DNA of 64,000 nt from CBDBCU01 sp965203435 (GCA_965203435.1 CBDBCU010000006.1:1-64000), one strand, 5' to 3'; positions 1 to 8,445 are shown, counted from the first letter of the stretch. Notes: generated from the sequence alone by a model not told the origin. A program made the numbers and translations.

Positions 1-1060
1 GCCGGCTACTGGCCGTTCCGGCTGTGGGGAATGGACGGCGGCGGTTCGTCAAAGGGCAAGCCGGCCCGCTCGGCCGCCGCCCGGCGTCCATTCCAAGCCG
101 CCCAGTCCTGGTGCGCTTGGTGCAAGCCCTCAGATAAGCCCTCGGCGTGACCCTCCTTGCGGCCCTCGGCCAAGCCCTCCTGGATGCCCTCCTTGTGGCC
201 CTTCTCCTTGATCCACTTGTAGGTCGACGGAATCAGCAGCACGATGCTCACCCCAAACTCCGAGAGAATAGTGACGGTCAAGGCCGCCCCCGCCGACACG
301 CCAAAGATGGCCGCCAGTAGGAGCAGATAGGTTTCATCGCTCCAATCCAGCGCGTGCCAGTGCCGCCGCAACAGAAAGGCCAAGACCGCCAGAAAGACGA
401 TGTAGTAGATGATCCAGTATTTTCCCCAGCGTTCCACGGAACTCCTGTCCCGGCGTTTTCGGCAAAGCGGCGGGCCAAGCCCATTATCCCGCCAGGCCTG
501 CCGGATTATCAACGCCCGCCGGCTACTGGCCGTTCCGGCTTGGGGGGATGGACGGCGGCGGCTCGTCAAAGGGCAAGCCGGCCCGCTCGGCCGCCGCCCG
601 GCGTTCATTCCAACCCGCCCAATCCTGGTGCGCTTGGCGCAAGCCCACTGCCAAGCCCTCGGCGTGGCCCTCCTTGAGACCCGCGACCAAGCCCTCGGCA
701 TGGCCCTTTTCCAAGCCCTCCGCGTGGCCTTCTTTGCGGCCCTCGGCCAAGCCCTCCTGGATACCCTCCTTGTGGCCCTTCTCCTTGATCCACTTGTAGG
801 TCGACGGAATCAGCAGCACGATGCTCACCCCAAACTCCGAGAGAATAGTGACGGTCAGGGCCGCCCCCGCCGACACGCCAAAGATGGCCGCCAGCAGGAA
901 CAGATAGGTTTCATCGCTCCAATCCAGCGCGTGCCAGTGCCGCCGCAGCAGAAAGGCCAGAACGACCAGAAAGACGATGTAGTAGATGATCCAGTATTTT
1001 CCCCAGCGTTCCACGGAACTCCTGTCCCGGCGTTTTTCTGCAAAGCGGCGGGCCTGACCC
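1..1060. repeat. Tandem duplication of about 0.52 kb
   Basis: Positions 1-497 and 519-1060 are near-identical direct repeats, each carrying one copy of the Glu-Gly-repeat membrane protein gene. They differ by scattered substitutions, a one-base indel near the start of copy 1 and a length change in the EG-repeat coding tract. The left copy begins at the window edge, so further copies outside cannot be excluded. Confidence 0.85.
6..438 (-). CDS. Glu-Gly-repeat membrane protein, copy 1 (5' end frameshifted)
   Basis: This protein of unknown function has a two-helix membrane part (IIYYIVFL... and LLLLAAIFG...VTILSEFG) followed by a basic stretch and a hydrophilic tail of EGxxEG-type repeats. It is a tandem copy of the gene at 523-1065, with which it shares almost all of its sequence. 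The ATG matching that of copy 2 lies at 484, but copy 1 has one base fewer in the T-rich run near 452-456, so that ATG reads into another frame. I chose the GTG at 438, preceded by AGGAG four bases upstream. The tail is shorter than in copy 2. It could be functional from the GTG or a decaying duplicate. Confidence 0.5.
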
Positions 1061-1065
1061 ATCAT
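523..1065 (-). CDS. Glu-Gly-repeat membrane protein, copy 2
   Basis: A 180-residue hypothetical membrane protein. After a short basic N-terminus come two predicted transmembrane segments (around residues 27-42 and 52-82), then STYKWIKEKGHKEGIQEGLAEGRKEG and a run of EGHAEGL-type heptads, ending in a Pro-rich tail. Related EG-repeat tails are known from bacterial and phage proteins of unknown role. The ATG at 1065 lacks a clear ribosome-binding site; a GTG at 1014 with AGGAG just upstream is an alternative start and matches the only usable start in copy 1. The two copies differ mainly in the number of EGHAEGL units, as expected from slippage or unequal crossover. Confidence 0.55.
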   Translation of the reverse strand: MMGQARRFAEKRRDRSSVERWGKYWIIYYIVFLVVLAFLLRRHWHALDWSDETYLFLLAAIFGVSAGAALTVTILSEFGVSIVLLIPSTYKWIKEKGHKEGIQEGLAEGRKEGHAEGLEKGHAEGLVAGLKEGHAEGLAVGLRQAHQDWAGWNERRAAAERAGLPFDEPPPSIPPSRNGQ

Positions 1066-1191
1066 ACAGCCAGTCCCGCCGGATTGTCAACAGCCGCAGC
1101 GGCCCGGTGCCAACGCCCGCAGCGGCCCGATGCCGTTCCCCCGAAACCCGTTGCCGGGTCGCCCGGAACGGCTGGCCGAGGCTGAACCCGC

Positions 1192-2326
1192 CTACCCCCG
1201 CTGTTCCAGCGGCACATACTCCAAATCCATCTCCCCAGTGTATTCCAGCAGGGGGCGGATGAGGATGTTGTCCTGGAACTGCTCCACGCATTGCAGCGTC
1301 CAGCCGGGGATGCGCCCCAGGGCAAAAATGGAGATGAACAGGTCATCCGGAATGCCCAGCAGGTAGTAGATGGAGCCGGCGAAAAAGTCCACATTGACAA
1401 AGATGCCCCGGGAGCGGTACGGCACCATGGCTTCCTCTTCGACATAGGTCAAAATCTGGAACCAGTGCGGCTGCCCCATCTTTTCGCTCAAAATCCGGGA
1501 GCGTTCCCGCAGATGCCGGGCCCGGGGATCCTCGGCCCGATAGACCCGGTGGCCGAAACCCATTATCCGCCCGCCGTTGTCCAGAATGTTGCGGCAATAC
1601 TCCGCCGCATTTTCCGGCTGGCCGATTTCCAGGGCCATTTTCATCACTTCCTCGGCGGCGCCGCCGTGGGCCGGCCCCTTCAGCGTGCCGACGCCGGTAA
1701 CGACCGCCGAATGCAGGTCGGAAATGGTGGAGGCCGTAACCCGCGCCCCGAAAGCCGAGGCGTTGGCCCCATGCTCGGCATGGAGAATAAAATCCACATC
1801 CAGCAGGTCGGTGGTTTCCTGGTCGGGAACTTCGCCAAAGAGCATATAGAGGAAGTTGCCGGCGTGGTTCAGGTCGGGATTGGGGGCTACCGGCTCCAGC
1901 CCCTGCCGCAGGCGATGGTGGGCGGCGACGATGGTCGGCCCCATCGCCGTCATGCGGACGCCCTTGCGGAGGGTGGCGTCGGCCGAATTGTCGTTGACCT
2001 CCGGGTCAAAGGCGGACAAGGCGGACAAGCCGGTACGCAGGGCGTCCATGGGGTGGCTGTCCTTGACCAGTTCCAGCACCTGGATGACCGCGTCGGGAAT
2101 GCGCCGATTAGCCCGCAGCGTGCGGTCGAAGTCGGCCAGTTCCGCCCGGTTGGGCAGCTTGGCGTAGAGCAGCAGATAGATGACTTCCTCAAAGGTGGAC
2201 TGCTCGGCCAAGTCGTGGATGTTGTAGCCGCGATAGAGCAACTTGCCCCTCCGCGCCGTCGATAAAGCTGGATGCGGTGGTATCGAGATAGACGTCCTTG
2301 AGTCCCTTCCTGATTTCCGGGGCCAT
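1192..2326 (-). CDS. gltA: Citrate synthase (frameshift near codon 25)
   Basis: Condenses acetyl-CoA and oxaloacetate to citrate, the entry step of the TCA cycle. The family motifs are clear: GPAHGG and GFGHRVY carry the two catalytic histidines, VNVDFFAG carries the catalytic Asp, and the length (about 377 residues) fits the short bacterial type. The true start is ATG 2326 with AGGAGG seven bases upstream, giving an N-terminus MAPEIRKGLKDVYLDTT typical of the family. The frame breaks at the GCCCC run 2245-2249 (one extra base), after which the second frame continues LLYRGYNIHDL without a stop. This is either a homopolymer sequencing error or a recent inactivating indel; the rest shows no decay, which favours error. 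Confidence 0.85.
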
Positions 2327-2529
2327 TAACCAACCTCCTGCCGGGTATTTCCCGAGCGCGGGCGGACAATTCCGGCCCGCCTTAAAACTTCCTGGGACCG
2401 CCGCGGGAAATTATGGCGGGATTTTAGCATTGGCCGGAAAGGGTGTCAAGTTAGGGTTTTTGAGTACGACCAGGGCAATGACTGATAAAGGGATTCCTCA
2501 AAAATAGGCAAATTGCCCTGATTAACGGG

Positions 2530-2558
2530 TTGACCGGGCAGATGGCGAGGAGTATAAT
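2530..2558 (+). promoter_or_regulatory. Sigma-70-type promoter for the 2574 gene
   Basis: TTGACC (2530-2535), a 17-bp spacer and a perfect TATAAT (2553-2558). The expected transcription start is about 10 bases before the ATG at 2574, leaving a very short leader. Confidence 0.7.
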
Positions 2559-2573
2559 GGTTTCAGAGGCGAT

Positions 2574-3203
2574 ATGATGAGCTGCAATAGCGGGGAACAA
2601 CAGCAATTCAGGGCGCAGGCGGGACAAAACCGTCCCAATATGTCCGTTGTTCTGATGCTGCTGAGCGGTCTCCTACTCGTAGCTTTGCTTTTCATTCCTT
2701 CGGATGGAAGGTGGTGGCTTCCGACCGCATCGGACAAGGGAAACTTGCTTGCCTTGGTATTTGCCGGTATGGCGCTGGCAAATTCCCTTCTCAAGAACCA
2801 CGACCTTGACAGCTTTGACAAGGAGTTCCCTACCATCGCCATAGCTCTAATGGCATGGGCGGTGGTTTTCGTCACCACTGCTACCGACGCCGACGGAAGT
2901 CTAGGGTCATCGGTTTTCACCCTATTGGCAGTCATTCCGGTACTAGTAGCAGTTGTCGGGCCGTGGCTGTCTCGGCAAAAGCAGGAATATGCTTTTGTAT
3001 TAAAGGTAGGGTTAGTGACGTACCTAGCCGCCTTGGTTATACTGCCGGTTTACGGGCAAAGCGTAGGTACTTCCTGGCAGGTCATTATTGGTGTGATCTG
3101 TATCTTGGGGGCGTCCGTTGCCATAGGGGTGGCCGTTGGCGGAGTAAGTCGACTGATTACTGATTGGCGCGCGCTTTCAAGGTTTCGCAAAGGCAAGAAG
3201 TGA
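2574..3203 (+). CDS. Hypothetical multi-pass membrane protein
   Basis: A 209-residue protein with about six hydrophobic segments (starting near residues 24, 58, 84, 112, 145 and 165) and a basic C-terminus (RFRKGKK), consistent with an inner-membrane protein whose tail is cytoplasmic. No family recognised. The start at ATG 2574 follows AGAGGCGAT and a strong promoter. The coding sequence is visibly lower in GC than its neighbours, hinting at acquisition from elsewhere. A hairpin follows the stop at 3205-3244. Confidence 0.65.
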   Translation: MMSCNSGEQQQFRAQAGQNRPNMSVVLMLLSGLLLVALLFIPSDGRWWLPTASDKGNLLALVFAGMALANSLLKNHDLDSFDKEFPTIAIALMAWAVVFVTTATDADGSLGSSVFTLLAVIPVLVAVVGPWLSRQKQEYAFVLKVGLVTYLAALVILPVYGQSVGTSWQVIIGVICILGASVAIGVAVGGVSRLITDWRALSRFRKGKK

Positions 3204-3204
3204 G

Positions 3205-3244
3205 CTTGCCGGTCGAGGGGATACTCTCGTATAGACCGGTCAAG
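3205..3244 (+). terminator. Hairpin after the membrane protein gene
   Basis: CTTGCCGGTC (3205-3214) pairs, with one bulged base, with GACCGGTCAAG (3234-3244), and an inner GAG/CTC extends the stem. It begins two bases after the stop codon but lacks a T-tract, so it may be a weak terminator or mRNA-stabilising stem. Confidence 0.4.
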
Positions 3245-3517
3245 GGCGGATTTGAGGCAATTTCAGGCGACACCCCGCCGCCAGATCAAGACGGTAGGTT
3301 GCCTTGTCTGGGGACTAACTGAGCAGCAGCGCTGCATCCGGTTGCCCCCGAACTTTGCCGAGAATCTGGGTGGATAAAACTTGGGATCGGAAGTGGGCCG
3401 AGCGTTTGATAGCGGCCCCGTCGGGTGAGGACGACGGCAGAATATAGGTATCCCACTCCGTCCCGCCCCTTCCCGCCTTGCGCCGGCAATTCCCCCCAAT
3501 CTCCTGCCCAAAACCCC
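3245..3517. other. Intergenic stretch without a recognised feature
   Basis: Between the hairpin at 3244 and the hisS promoter at 3518 I see no convincing reading frame, no repeat family member and no RNA gene. Confidence 0.5.
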
Positions 3518-3546
3518 TTGCCATCCCGTCCCCCTTCCTTTACAAT
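3518..3546 (+). promoter_or_regulatory. Promoter of hisS
   Basis: TTGCCA (3518-3523), 17-bp spacer, TACAAT (3541-3546). The implied leader is about 60 bases long and holds a GGGAG ribosome-binding site before the TTG start at 3615. Confidence 0.65.
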
Positions 3547-3614
3547 AGCGGCGTACTCCTATCCCGGAACCCAATACCCCGATACCAAAACCCCACATCA
3601 GGGAGCCGATAACC

Positions 3615-4874
3615 TTGTTTCAGGCCCCCCGCGGCGTTGCCGACCGCTTGCCCGCCGACCAGAAGTATTGGCGTTTTGTCGAAGCCAAAGCCGCGGCTCT
3701 GGCTCAGAGCTACGGCTTTGCGCGCATTGACAGCCCGGTTTTCGAGGATGCCGGCCTTTTTGTCCGCACCGTGGGGGCCGGCACCGATATTGTGGAAAAG
3801 GAGATGTATACTTTCCAGGAACGCGGCGGCGACCAGGTAACGCTGCGCCCGGAAGGCACGGCCCCGGTCTGCCGCGCCTATCTGGAACACGGGATGCACA
3901 ACCGGCCGCAGCCGGTGCGCCTCTACTACTTCTGCCCGGTGTTCCGCTATGAACGCCCCCAGGCTGGCCGCTACCGCCAGCATCACCAGTTCGGCATTGA
4001 GGTTATCGGCGACGCCGACCCGGCCGTGGATGCCGAAGTCATCGAGCTGGCTTGGCGGCTGCTCCATTCCCTCGGCTTGGCCGAGGTCAAACTGCTGCTC
4101 AACAGCATTGGCGATAAGGAAAGCCGGCCCCGGTATGTGGCGCAGCTGAAAGCCTACTATGGCGGCTATTATCCCACCCTGTGCGCCGACTGCCGCAGCC
4201 GCTGGGAACGCAATCCCCTGCGCCTGCTGGACTGCAAAGTGCCATCCTGCCGCGCCCTGGGCGAGGATGCCCCCCGGTCCGTGGCGCATCTGGAGCCGGA
4301 AAGCCAGGAGCATTGGGAACGGTTGCAGGACTATCTGACTGCGATGGCTATTCCCTTTCAGATTGACCACCGCCTGGTGCGGGGGTTGGATTATTACAGC
4401 CGCACCGTTTTTGAGCTGCAACCCCGGGATGCCGGCGGCCAATCCACCATCTGCGGCGGCGGCCGCTATGATGGATTGATTGAGGAATTGGGCGGCCGGC
4501 CCACGCCGGGCATTGGCTTTGGGATGGGCTTGGAACGGCTGATCCTGAACCTGAAACGGGCCGAAATCGCCGTGCCGGAAATCCCGGGGCCGCAATATCT
4601 GGTGGCTAATGTGGGGACGGCGGCGCGCCGGCCGGCTTTGGAACTGGCCGCACGGATCCGCCGGGCCGGGGCCAGCGCCATCCTCAGCAGCGGCGCCCGG
4701 GCCTTGCGCGGTCAGCTGCGCCAGGCCAACGCCCTGAACATTCCCTATGCGCTGATTTTGGGCGACGACGAAATCAGCCGGGGGGAAGTAGTTATTCGGG
4801 ATATGCGGACTTCCCAGCAGGAAACCCGCCCCTTGACCGCCTTTCTTGCGGAATTGACCGCCGCCCCGGATTAG
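3615..4874 (+). CDS. hisS: Histidyl-tRNA synthetase
   Basis: Class II aminoacyl-tRNA synthetase that charges tRNA-His in the cytoplasm. At 419 residues it has the normal length. Visible signatures are class II motif 2 (FRYERPQAGRYRQHHQF), the histidine-A loop LVRGLDYYSRTVFE, motif 3 (GIGFGMGLERL) and a C-terminal anticodon-binding domain (about residues 325-419). A CADC...LDCKVPSC cysteine cluster sits in the insertion region, as in several bacterial HisRS. The start is TTG 3615 (protein MFQAPRGVADRLP), with GGGAG nine bases upstream; no ATG lies near the conserved N-terminus. Confidence 0.95.
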   Translation: MFQAPRGVADRLPADQKYWRFVEAKAAALAQSYGFARIDSPVFEDAGLFVRTVGAGTDIVEKEMYTFQERGGDQVTLRPEGTAPVCRAYLEHGMHNRPQPVRLYYFCPVFRYERPQAGRYRQHHQFGIEVIGDADPAVDAEVIELAWRLLHSLGLAEVKLLLNSIGDKESRPRYVAQLKAYYGGYYPTLCADCRSRWERNPLRLLDCKVPSCRALGEDAPRSVAHLEPESQEHWERLQDYLTAMAIPFQIDHRLVRGLDYYSRTVFELQPRDAGGQSTICGGGRYDGLIEELGGRPTPGIGFGMGLERLILNLKRAEIAVPEIPGPQYLVANVGTAARRPALELAARIRRAGASAILSSGARALRGQLRQANALNIPYALILGDDEISRGEVVIRDMRTSQQETRPLTAFLAELTAAPD

Positions 4875-4968
4875 CGGCGGCGCGGCCTTGGCCGCGCCCC
4901 CCTTTCCCGCCATCCCATCCCTGCTTACCGTCCTTCACGCCCTGCCTGCCGCCATCCCGCCCCCCTTA

Positions 4969-5056
4969 TACCGTCCTTCCCACCCCTCTCTACCGCCTTT
5001 CCCACCCCTCTCTACCGTCCTTCCCACCCCTCTCTACCGCCTTTCCCACCCCTCTC
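4969..5056. repeat. 22-bp pyrimidine-rich tandem repeat, four units
   Basis: Four head-to-tail 22-bp units starting at 4969, 4991, 5013 and 5035, alternating TACCGTCCTTCCC and TACCGCCTTTCCC followed by ACCCCTCTC; a fifth partial unit starts at 5057. The plus strand is almost purely pyrimidine. Confidence 0.85.
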
Positions 5057-5140
5057 TACCGTCCTTCCCGGCCGCGACGCAGACGGATCCGGGCGTAGGC
5101 GCTGATATGCGCTCTCTACCGTCCTTCCCGGCCGCGCCCC

Positions 5141-5241
5141 TACCGTCATTCCCGCGTAAGCGGGAATCCCGAACGGTACTGCCTTAGGATGGTATTGTCA
5201 GCAAGCCACCGCCGGATTCCCGCGTAAGCGGGAATGACGGT
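5141..5241. repeat. Family R1 palindrome-ended element
   Basis: Left end TACCGTCATTCCCGCGTAAG (itself palindromic around GCGGGA) and an inverted copy ending GCGGGAATGACGGT at the right. The inner part contains CGGTACTGCC and GCAAGCCACC in the order opposite to most other copies. One of about 13 copies in the window. Confidence 0.8.
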
Positions 5242-5268
5242 CGGCGGGGCCGCCGCCATCCCCATCCG

Positions 5269-5293
5269 CTCATCCTGAACTTGTTGAAGGATG
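5269..5293. repeat. Family R2 25-bp motif
   Basis: Begins CTCATCCTGAAC and ends TTGTTGAAGGATG. Other copies are noted under their own intergenic regions. Confidence 0.75.
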
Positions 5294-5373
5294 AAAATTA
5301 CCCCAAAAATTTAATTTTTCGAAATTGCCCCCACCCCCCTTTACATTCCCCAAACCTGTGGTATAGAATGTTG

Positions 5374-5417
5374 ACAAGTCAAGGCCGAATCGCCAAGGCG
5401 ATTCGGCCTTGACTTGT
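5374..5417. promoter_or_regulatory. Perfect 21-bp inverted repeat before the 5443 gene
   Basis: ACAAGTCAAGGCC... (5374-5394) is followed by AA and its exact reverse complement (5397-5417). It can form a 21-bp stem with a two-base loop, which in practice means a slightly larger loop. It lies 26 bases before the start codon and may be an operator, an attenuator or a small insertion. Confidence 0.75.
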
Positions 5418-5442
5418 GTTGGGGCCTCCTGGAGGTCCCTTT

Positions 5443-6186
5443 ATGCCGAAGTTCTTTATCGGGGGTATCGTCTTTCTCCTGCTGCTGGGCGCCGGGTATG
5501 GCATTACCACTACCCAAGCCACCCGCTACATCCCCTGGGATTGCGCCGACTGGCAAGCCTTTGCCCATGACGACCGGACTACGGCCATCCTAGAATCCCT
5601 GGCCGAAAACCGGGGCAAGACCCTCTACTGCGGCATCGACCAGTCCGACACCTTTGCCAAAGCCGAGACCTGGGAGGCCGGCAAAGACCGCAACGAGCGG
5701 GACAATACGGTCTATCAGGGAGAACGCGGCCGCTTCCGCGGCTTTATCGCCGGGCAAGAGGGCTGGCTGACCGAGGGCGAATCCGGCGTTACCGGGCTGA
5801 GCCGCCATCACATCTTTGAGTTTCCCCGGGAACCCAAGAAACGCCGCCGCTGGGTAACTAAACGGCGCCCGGTACCTGACACGGCGGACCGCTCGATGCG
5901 GGGTGGGTGGGCTCCTTACGGCGCTGCCCATGCTACCGAGGCCACCCGGCAGGCCAACGCGGATGCTCAACTTAATGCCAACGTGCCCTTTACTGACTGG
6001 CAGGCTATGGCGGAAACGGACGCTCTCAGTTATTGCCGCAGCCAGAGCTATCACCGCGCCATAGATGTTGCCCTAGTTGCCGGAGCCACTCGGGAATACG
6101 AGGACAACACCGCCAATCCGCCGGCCACCCGGGCCCGTCTGGTGCGTACCTGGACGGCCACCTGTGAGAAAAGGGTGCGCCGCTGA
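5443..6186 (+). CDS. Hypothetical secreted or membrane-anchored protein
   Basis: A 247-residue protein starting MPKFFIGGIVFLLLLGAGYG, an uncleaved anchor or signal peptide, followed by a soluble extracytoplasmic part with a basic patch (PKKRRRWVTKRRP, about residues 130-142) and four cysteines. No family recognised. ATG 5443 has GGAGG seven bases upstream, which decides the start over an in-frame upstream codon. The gene stands alone between repeat-rich spacers, and a perfect inverted repeat lies in its leader. Confidence 0.65.
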   Translation: MPKFFIGGIVFLLLLGAGYGITTTQATRYIPWDCADWQAFAHDDRTTAILESLAENRGKTLYCGIDQSDTFAKAETWEAGKDRNERDNTVYQGERGRFRGFIAGQEGWLTEGESGVTGLSRHHIFEFPREPKKRRRWVTKRRPVPDTADRSMRGGWAPYGAAHATEATRQANADAQLNANVPFTDWQAMAETDALSYCRSQSYHRAIDVALVAGATREYEDNTANPPATRARLVRTWTATCEKRVRR

Positions 6187-6780
6187 AGGGGGCTGACTGA
6201 GGGGGCGGCCGCCCGCCCGGCCGCCCCCCTGAAACCGGCTTTCCCGGCCCGTCCCCTACCATCATTCCGGCGCTACCCCTCTACCGCCATTCCCGCCGCC
6301 CCTGCTACTGTCCTTCCCGCGTAAGAGGGAATCCAGGATGGTACTGCCTTATGCCGCCCAGCCCCCACGAGCAACCCCTTTCCGCTCATCCTGAACTTGT
6401 TGAAGGATGGGCCGCCGCAATTCCGGCCCTCCGGCCTTTCCCGCCGCCGTTGCCCATCCTTCAACAAGTTCAGGATGAGCGGATTTATGGCTTCCCGCGC
6501 ACGCGGGAAGGACGGTTTCTATATGCAATAGCCATGTAGTCCCGCCCCCAATCGGTTGCGTCCTGCCATCCTTGCCAACATTGTCGCCGCCATCCCCCAG
6601 CTCAGCCCCGGCCGCCCTTTCTCCACGAATTATAGAAATTCCCGAAATTGCCCCTTTTTACCCCTTGACAAATAGCACAAAATATCAGAACATTAGCACT
6701 AATCAATCGGCCGGCGGGATTGGAACGGTATCCCCGCCAATCCCGAAAGCCGGCGGAAACCTTTACAGGGAGCGTTTCTT
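6187..6780. repeat. Repeat-rich spacer
   Basis: Contains a half R1 element (6304-6353), an R2 motif on the plus strand (6385-6409) and one in inverse orientation (6455-6479). A TTGACA hexamer at 6665-6670 could be a -35 box for the 6781 gene, although no good -10 box lies 17 bp away. No gene is seen in it. Confidence 0.6.
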
Positions 6781-7029
6781 ATGCTGGAAGCCACCGCGCA
6801 AGGCACCAACATCTACTACCGGGGCTATGTCATCCACGAGGACATCCGGGCCATCTGCTACACCATTTACGACCGCCGCCCGGCCCGGCAGGAACTGGCG
6901 ACCCTGGGCAATTCCCGCGCCGCGATGCGCTGGGTGGATGCCCGCATCAAAATCGAGGAGCGGCTCGAGGATACCGGCGTCTCCGTGGCCGAAATCCTTT
7001 CCCTGGCCCGGGCCGTCGCGGTCGCCTAG
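6781..7029 (+). CDS. Small hypothetical protein
   Basis: An 82-residue protein without signal or membrane segment, starting MLEATAQGTNIYYRGYVIHED; Tyr- and Arg-rich in the first half and ending in a helical stretch. ATG 6781 follows GGGAG at 6768-6772. It lies nine bases before the cyclase-family hydrolase and is probably co-transcribed with it. Its family is unknown to me. Confidence 0.6.
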   Translation: MLEATAQGTNIYYRGYVIHEDIRAICYTIYDRRPARQELATLGNSRAAMRWVDARIKIEERLEDTGVSVAEILSLARAVAVA

Positions 7030-7038
7030 GCGGTGCGT

Positions 7039-7803
7039 ATGCCGGAAAACCGACCCTCCCAATCCGCGGCGGGAATAGCGGCCGCGCCGCCAACCCTCCG
7101 CTACTCCCGCCTGGTCAGCCTCAGCCAGCCGCTGCATCCGGAGATGCCGCAATGGCCGGGCGACCCGCCGCTGGAATGGCAGCCGGTGGCCGCTTGGGAA
7201 ACGGACGGCTATTTTCTGCGCCGTTTCGCGATGGGCGAACACAGCGGTACCCACGCCAATGCCCCGGCCGCCTTTCATCCCGGCGGCGTCGGCATTGACG
7301 CCTACCCGCCGGAATCCTCGATCGCCCCGGCCGTAGTTATCGATGGCCGGGCCGCGGCCGCCGCCAACCCGGACTATACCCTGACCCTTGCCGCCCTGTG
7401 GGCTTGGGAACAGCGGCAAGGGCCAATCCCGGCCGGCAGCGTAGTATTGCTGTTCACCGGTTGGGGGTCTAAGTGGGATAACCCGGCGGCCTATCTGGGG
7501 ATGACGGCATCGGGAACTGAACCGGGCGGCTTGCATTTCCCCGGTTTCGGCTTGGATGCCGCCCAATGGCTGCTGCGGGAACGGGATATTGCCGGCTTGG
7601 GCATTGACACCGCCGGGGTGGATGGCGGCCAGGACAGCGGATTTGCGGTGAACAGTTTGCTGTTGGAACGGCCCCGGCTGGTGCTAGAAAACCTGGGCAA
7701 TCTGGGACAGCTGCCCCCGGTCGGCGTTACGCTGATGGTCGGCGTACTGCCTTTGACCGGGGGCAGCGGTTCGCCGGCGGCGGTATTGGCTTTTCTGCCT
7801 TGA
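7039..7803 (+). CDS. Cyclase-family (kynurenine formamidase-like) hydrolase
   Basis: A 254-residue metal-dependent hydrolase of the cyclase/kynurenine formamidase fold, which opens or closes amides and lactones. Visible family features are SLSQPLHPEMPQWPGDPP near the N-terminus, the metal motif region GEHSGTHANAPAAF (about residues 69-82) and the C-terminal LENLGNLGQLPP. Compared with the usual HxGTHxDxPxH signature, Asp is replaced by Asn and the last His by Ala, so metal binding may differ. ATG 7039 is preferred; GTG 7033 in frame is possible. It forms an operon with the 82-residue gene upstream. The substrate cannot be inferred. Confidence 0.8.
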   Translation: MPENRPSQSAAGIAAAPPTLRYSRLVSLSQPLHPEMPQWPGDPPLEWQPVAAWETDGYFLRRFAMGEHSGTHANAPAAFHPGGVGIDAYPPESSIAPAVVIDGRAAAAANPDYTLTLAALWAWEQRQGPIPAGSVVLLFTGWGSKWDNPAAYLGMTASGTEPGGLHFPGFGLDAAQWLLRERDIAGLGIDTAGVDGGQDSGFAVNSLLLERPRLVLENLGNLGQLPPVGVTLMVGVLPLTGGSGSPAAVLAFLP

Positions 7804-7874
7804 CCGGCCGGCGCAACTTGGGGTGGGGCCGGGACTGGGCTATCGCCTATAGCAACCGCCACTCCTGTCCCGCA

Positions 7875-7949
7875 ACCGTCATTCCCGCGTAAGCGGGAAT
7901 CCAGTGGCTGCTGCCGTTCTGGATTCCCCCTTTCGTGGGAATGACGGTA
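7875..7949. repeat. Short family R1 element
   Basis: Ends ACCGTCATTCCCGCGTAAG and GGGAATGACGGTA with a shortened middle (CAGTGGCTGCTGCCGTTCTG). Confidence 0.75.
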
Positions 7950-7986
7950 GGGTATATGCCATTGTCATGGGGCCGGAATGGTTTCC

Positions 7987-8385
7987 TCAGTAGGTCATGG
8001 CTACGCCGGCCCGGGCGCAGTCCTCGTCCTGGGCGCTGGTGCCGCCGCCCACGCCGCAGGCCCCCTCGATAACGCCGTGGCGGATGATCGGCACCGCCCC
8101 CTGGCCCATAATCATCGCGTTCCCGGCGGCGGCGTTAATGCCCCGGGGCGTCGGCTGGTCGGCCCGTTCCTGCATCTCGCCGCTGGGCCGGCCAAAGGCC
8201 GCCGAGGCCACCGCCTTGCCCTGGCAGCCGTACGCGCTGGCCCAGATAGCCCCGTCCATCCGATTCAGCGCAATCAGCCGGCCGCCGGCATCGCACACCG
8301 CCACGCTGACCTTAATGTCCAGTTCCTGAGCCCGGCCGATAGCCGCCCCGATAATCCGATTGGCCTCATTCAAAGTAATCGCCAT
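7987..8385 (-). CDS. GlcG/HbpS-like (DUF336) protein
   Basis: A 132-residue small-molecule or heme-binding-type protein of the GlcG/HbpS family. It starts MAITLNEANRIIGAAIGRAQEL and has the family motifs VAVCDAGGRLIALNRMDGA, the KAVASAAFGRPS segment and a Gly-rich C-terminus (GVIEGACGVGGGTSAQDEDCA). ATG 8385 has AGGAGG seven bases upstream, so a longer in-frame extension to 8445 is not used. In other bacteria family members sit beside oxidoreductases; here the gene is alone with its own promoter. Confidence 0.85.
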   Translation of the reverse strand: MAITLNEANRIIGAAIGRAQELDIKVSVAVCDAGGRLIALNRMDGAIWASAYGCQGKAVASAAFGRPSGEMQERADQPTPRGINAAAGNAMIMGQGAVPIIRHGVIEGACGVGGGTSAQDEDCARAGVAMTY

Positions 8386-8416
8386 GGCAACGCCTCCTGT
8401 CGGCTGGAATGGACTG

Positions 8417-8445
8417 ATTTTACCCCATAAACCCGCCCTAGCCAA
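8417..8445 (-). promoter_or_regulatory. Promoter of the GlcG-like gene
   Basis: On the minus strand: TTGGCT (8445-8440), 17-bp spacer, TAAAAT (8422-8417). Confidence 0.6.

Noticed and set aside
3263..3598. Minus-strand frame of 111 codons opposite the hisS leader
   Set aside because: It overlaps a well-formed hisS promoter, has a biased Arg/Gly composition and no ribosome-binding site.
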